From assembly GCA_963981015.1 (NCBI GenBank), contig CAXCCG010000005.1, positions 1-64,000 of the forward strand: 64,000 nucleotides of DNA, in the 5' to 3' direction. The notes under the pieces are model-generated. The model was not told where the DNA came from, ran no database searches, and saw only the letters and a list, made by a program, of their open reading frames with translations. Positions within the stretch are counted from its first letter, which is position 1; each line of letters starts with the position of its first letter. The position numbers and the translations under genes were made by a program. This stretch comes from Thiopontia sp013349825 (GTDB taxonomy: Bacteria; Pseudomonadota; Gammaproteobacteria; GCF-002020875). Shown piece after piece: positions 62,016-64,000 of this stretch.

Positions 62016-62294
62016 ATGGTACCACTACTACCCCTTGCAATTGTGACGGTTGCTTCAGCCGCTGCAACACTCTTTTTGAATGAGAAGGCTAGAAGGGTTG
62101 ATGATGCAATCCATGAGATGGGTGATACTGCAGATGAAGAGAGCAGTGATGACTCAATCTCGGCAAAGCTCAAGAAGCGGCTCGCAGCGAAAAATAGTGA
62201 GATCGAGAAGATAAAAATGCAACTTCAAGAGCATAACAAGATGCTCAATGAGCATGCCAAACAGCTGCGCAATAACTCTCGGTCACGTCACTGA
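62016..62294 (+). CDS. Small membrane-anchored coiled-coil protein
   Basis: No family was recognised. The 92-residue product has one N-terminal hydrophobic segment (about 3-20), an acidic Ser/Asp-rich linker (about 30-50) and a heptad-like coiled coil (about 50-86, with KKRLAAKNSEIEKIKMQLQE). A strong ribosome binding site, GAGAGGAGAG (62002-62011), precedes ATG 62016, so it is probably expressed. It lies between murA and hisG. Confidence 0.75.
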   Translation: MVPLLPLAIVTVASAAATLFLNEKARRVDDAIHEMGDTADEESSDDSISAKLKKRLAAKNSEIEKIKMQLQEHNKMLNEHAKQLRNNSRSRH

Positions 62295-62303
62295 TGGGTT
62301 AAA

Positions 62304-62319
62304 TCACCCCCTGGGGTGA
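62304..62319 (+). terminator. Hairpin between the small protein gene and hisG
   Basis: TCACCC (62304-62309) and GGGTGA (62314-62319) pair around a CCTG tetraloop, ten bases after the stop. The following GTTGTTG stretch is a weak T run, so termination would be partial. Confidence 0.5.
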
Positions 62320-62363
62320 GTTGTTGTCTGTGGTAAAAGCGCTGAATCAGTTACAATAGAGTG

Positions 62364-63005
62364 ATGGAAAAGCCACTGACTATTGCCCTTTCAAAAGGGC
62401 GTATCTATAAGGATACCTTGCCTCTTCTGGAGGCGGCGGGCATTCGTCCAGTCGACGACCCGGTTACCAGCAGAAAACTGATTCTGGATACTAATCTGGC
62501 TCATGTGAAAGTGGTTGTGATCCGTGCAACCGATGTCCCCACTTTTGTAGAGCGCGGTGTTGCGGATCTCGGTGTTGCAGGTAAGGATGTATTGATGGAG
62601 CATGGTGGAGAAAACCTCTATGAACCACTGGATCTGCAGATTGCCAAGTGTCGAATGATGACAGCTGGTGTGGTTGGTGCGTCTGAACCCAAGGGGCGGA
62701 TGCGCATTGCTACCAAGTATGTGAAGTCGGCTCAGGACTACTTTACTTCGCTTGGACAGCAGGTGGAGATCATTAAACTCTATGGCGCAATGGAGTTGGC
62801 ACCACTGGTGGGGCTGGCCGACCGTATTGTTGACCTGGTCGAGACCGGGAATACGCTGAAAGCCAATGGACTTGAGCCTCTGGAGGAGATTGCCCATATC
62901 AGCTCCCGTCTGGTGGTTAACAAGGCTGCAATGAAGATGAAGAGCCAGCAGGTGAAGTCACTGATTGAGTTGATGGCCGCTGCAGTAGAAAAACGTCAAG
63001 GATAG
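62364..63005 (+). CDS. hisG: ATP phosphoribosyltransferase, short form
   Basis: HisG makes phosphoribosyl-ATP, the first step of histidine synthesis. The 213-residue product (ATG 62364; an in-frame GTG lies one codon before) has SKGRIYKDTLPLLEAAGI and the PRPP-binding loop GLADRIVDLVETGNTLKANG. It lacks the C-terminal regulatory domain of the 299-residue enterobacterial enzyme, so it is the short form that needs HisZ for activity; no hisZ gene is in the window. hisD follows after 5 bases. Confidence 0.97.
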   Translation: MEKPLTIALSKGRIYKDTLPLLEAAGIRPVDDPVTSRKLILDTNLAHVKVVVIRATDVPTFVERGVADLGVAGKDVLMEHGGENLYEPLDLQIAKCRMMTAGVVGASEPKGRMRIATKYVKSAQDYFTSLGQQVEIIKLYGAMELAPLVGLADRIVDLVETGNTLKANGLEPLEEIAHISSRLVVNKAAMKMKSQQVKSLIELMAAAVEKRQG

Positions 63006-63010
63006 TCACC

Positions 63011-64000
63011 ATGAGAAGATTGAATCGTGCCGATGTTGGCTTTGATGCCGAGCTGGAGAAGTTGTTGGCTTGGGAAGGTGTCTCCAATGACCAAGTGAAC
63101 CAGACTGTTAGAGAGATTCTGGATAAAATTCGCAGCCACGGAGATGCTGCCCTGGTTGAATACACCAACCGTTTTGATCGTCTGGATGCCTCCAGCATGG
63201 AAGAGCTGGAGTTACCGCTGGAGCGTCTGCAGCAGGCACTTGATAACCTACCAACAGATCAACGCAAGGCATTGGAATTATCAGCAGAGCGGGTGCGCCT
63301 CTACCATCAACACCAGAAGACAGAGTCATGGAGCTACACCGAGGCAGATGGCACCTTGCTTGGACAGCAGGTGACACCACTGGACCGTGTGGGTCTCTAT
63401 GTTCCCGGCGGTAAAGCAGCATACCCTTCATCGGTATTGATGAATGCAGTTCCAGCCAAAGTGGCGGGAGTTAAAGAGTTGATTATGGTGGTACCCACTC
63501 CAGATGGGGTGGTTAATGAATTGGTGCTGGCGGCAGCAGCAATCTCTGATGTGGATAAGGTTTTTCTGGTGGGAGGCGCACAGGCTGTAGCGGCACTGGC
63601 CTATGGAACTGAGGCGGTTCCACAGGTAGACAAGATTGTGGGGCCGGGTAACATCTATGTGGCGACTGCCAAGGGGATGGTGTTTGGCTCTGTAGGGATC
63701 GATATGATTGCCGGTCCTTCCGAGATTCTGGTGGTCTGCGATGGTGAGACAAATCCAGACTGGATTGCGATGGACCTCTTCTCTCAGGCAGAGCATGATG
63801 AGGATGCGCAGTCGATTTTGATCTCTCCCGATGCAGCGTTCCTCGATGCAGTAGAGCAGAGTATCAATAAATTGCTGGATGGAATGGAGCGTGCAAATAT
63901 TATCCGTACCGCATTGAAAGATCGCGGCGCACTGATTCAGGTGGAGACGATGGAGCAGGCATTGGAGGTGACCAACTACATTGCACCTGAACATCTGGAG
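63011..64000 (+). CDS. hisD: Histidinol dehydrogenase (3' end outside window)
   Basis: HisD oxidises histidinol to histidine in two NAD-dependent steps. The first 330 codons are present. The sequence includes VGLYVPGGKAAYPSSVLMNA, GPGNIYVATAKGMVFG, and the zinc-ligand region FSQAEHDEDAQ. The start is ATG 63011, 5 bases after hisG. The gene runs off the end of the window in the segment IAPEHLE. Confidence 0.98.
   Translation, partial: MRRLNRADVGFDAELEKLLAWEGVSNDQVNQTVREILDKIRSHGDAALVEYTNRFDRLDASSMEELELPLERLQQALDNLPTDQRKALELSAERVRLYHQHQKTESWSYTEADGTLLGQQVTPLDRVGLYVPGGKAAYPSSVLMNAVPAKVAGVKELIMVVPTPDGVVNELVLAAAAISDVDKVFLVGGAQAVAALAYGTEAVPQVDKIVGPGNIYVATAKGMVFGSVGIDMIAGPSEILVVCDGETNPDWIAMDLFSQAEHDEDAQSILISPDAAFLDAVEQSINKLLDGMERANIIRTALKDRGALIQVETMEQALEVTNYIAPEHLE

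Overview
This window is a chromosomal stretch of a free-living-type Gammaproteobacterium outside the Enterobacterales. The evidence is the gene order (tuf, tRNA-Trp, secE, nusG, then L11 to RNA polymerase, str, S10, spc and alpha clusters), protein sequences that follow the Escherichia/Pseudomonas families closely, a short-form HisG, the uvrA/MFS/ssb and mla/murA/hisG/hisD neighbourhoods, and the kds-lpt-rpoN-hpf-rapZ cluster. Base composition is roughly balanced by eye. A sulfur-oxidiser-like lineage (Chromatiales or Thiotrichales relatives) is possible but is only a guess. No phage, insertion sequence, CRISPR array or genomic island is visible.

Layout. 1-31172: one almost continuous block of translation and transcription genes on the + strand: the end of a tuf gene, tRNA-Trp, secE-nusG, rplKA, rplJL, rpoBC, rpsLG-fusA-tuf, then rpsJ to secY-rpmJ and rpsM-rpsK-rpsD-rpoA-rplQ, closed by a strong terminator. 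Control elements seen inside it are a structured rplJ leader, an attenuator between rplL and rpoB, a textbook sigma-70 promoter with a leader terminator before rpsL, and two boxA-like antitermination motifs. 31364-39088: an S-adenosylmethionine hydrolase, uvrA (- strand), a YajR-like MFS transporter, ssb and an AsmA-family protein. 39102-42442 (- strand): an unorthodox hybrid sensor kinase and its NarL/FixJ-type regulator. 42503-45494: rplU-rpmA, then obg-proB. 45654-54876 (- strand): a cluster read from a Ca2+/Na+-type exchanger through kdsD, kdsC, lptC, lptA, lptB, rpoN, hpf and rapZ to enzyme I of the phosphotransferase system. 55021-64000 (+ strand): a DUF72-like protein, the Mla lipid-transport operon, a YadGH-type ABC exporter, murA, a small membrane/coiled-coil protein, hisG and the start of hisD.

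How the genes work together. The left half supplies the ribosome, its translation factors, the Sec translocon and RNA polymerase. The right half is dominated by outer-membrane biogenesis: Kdo synthesis (kdsD, kdsC), LPS export (lptC, lptA, lptB), phospholipid asymmetry (mla), assembly-related AsmA, and peptidoglycan precursor synthesis (murA), with the RpoN/RapZ regulatory cluster attached.

No clearly new system was found. The observations most worth checking are the stripped rpoN cluster, in which rapZ and enzyme I remain but ptsN and HPr genes are not at their usual positions; the paired boxA motifs in the str operon; the structured rplJ leader; the Cys-containing insertion in MlaD; and a truncated DUF72-like protein heading the mla operon.
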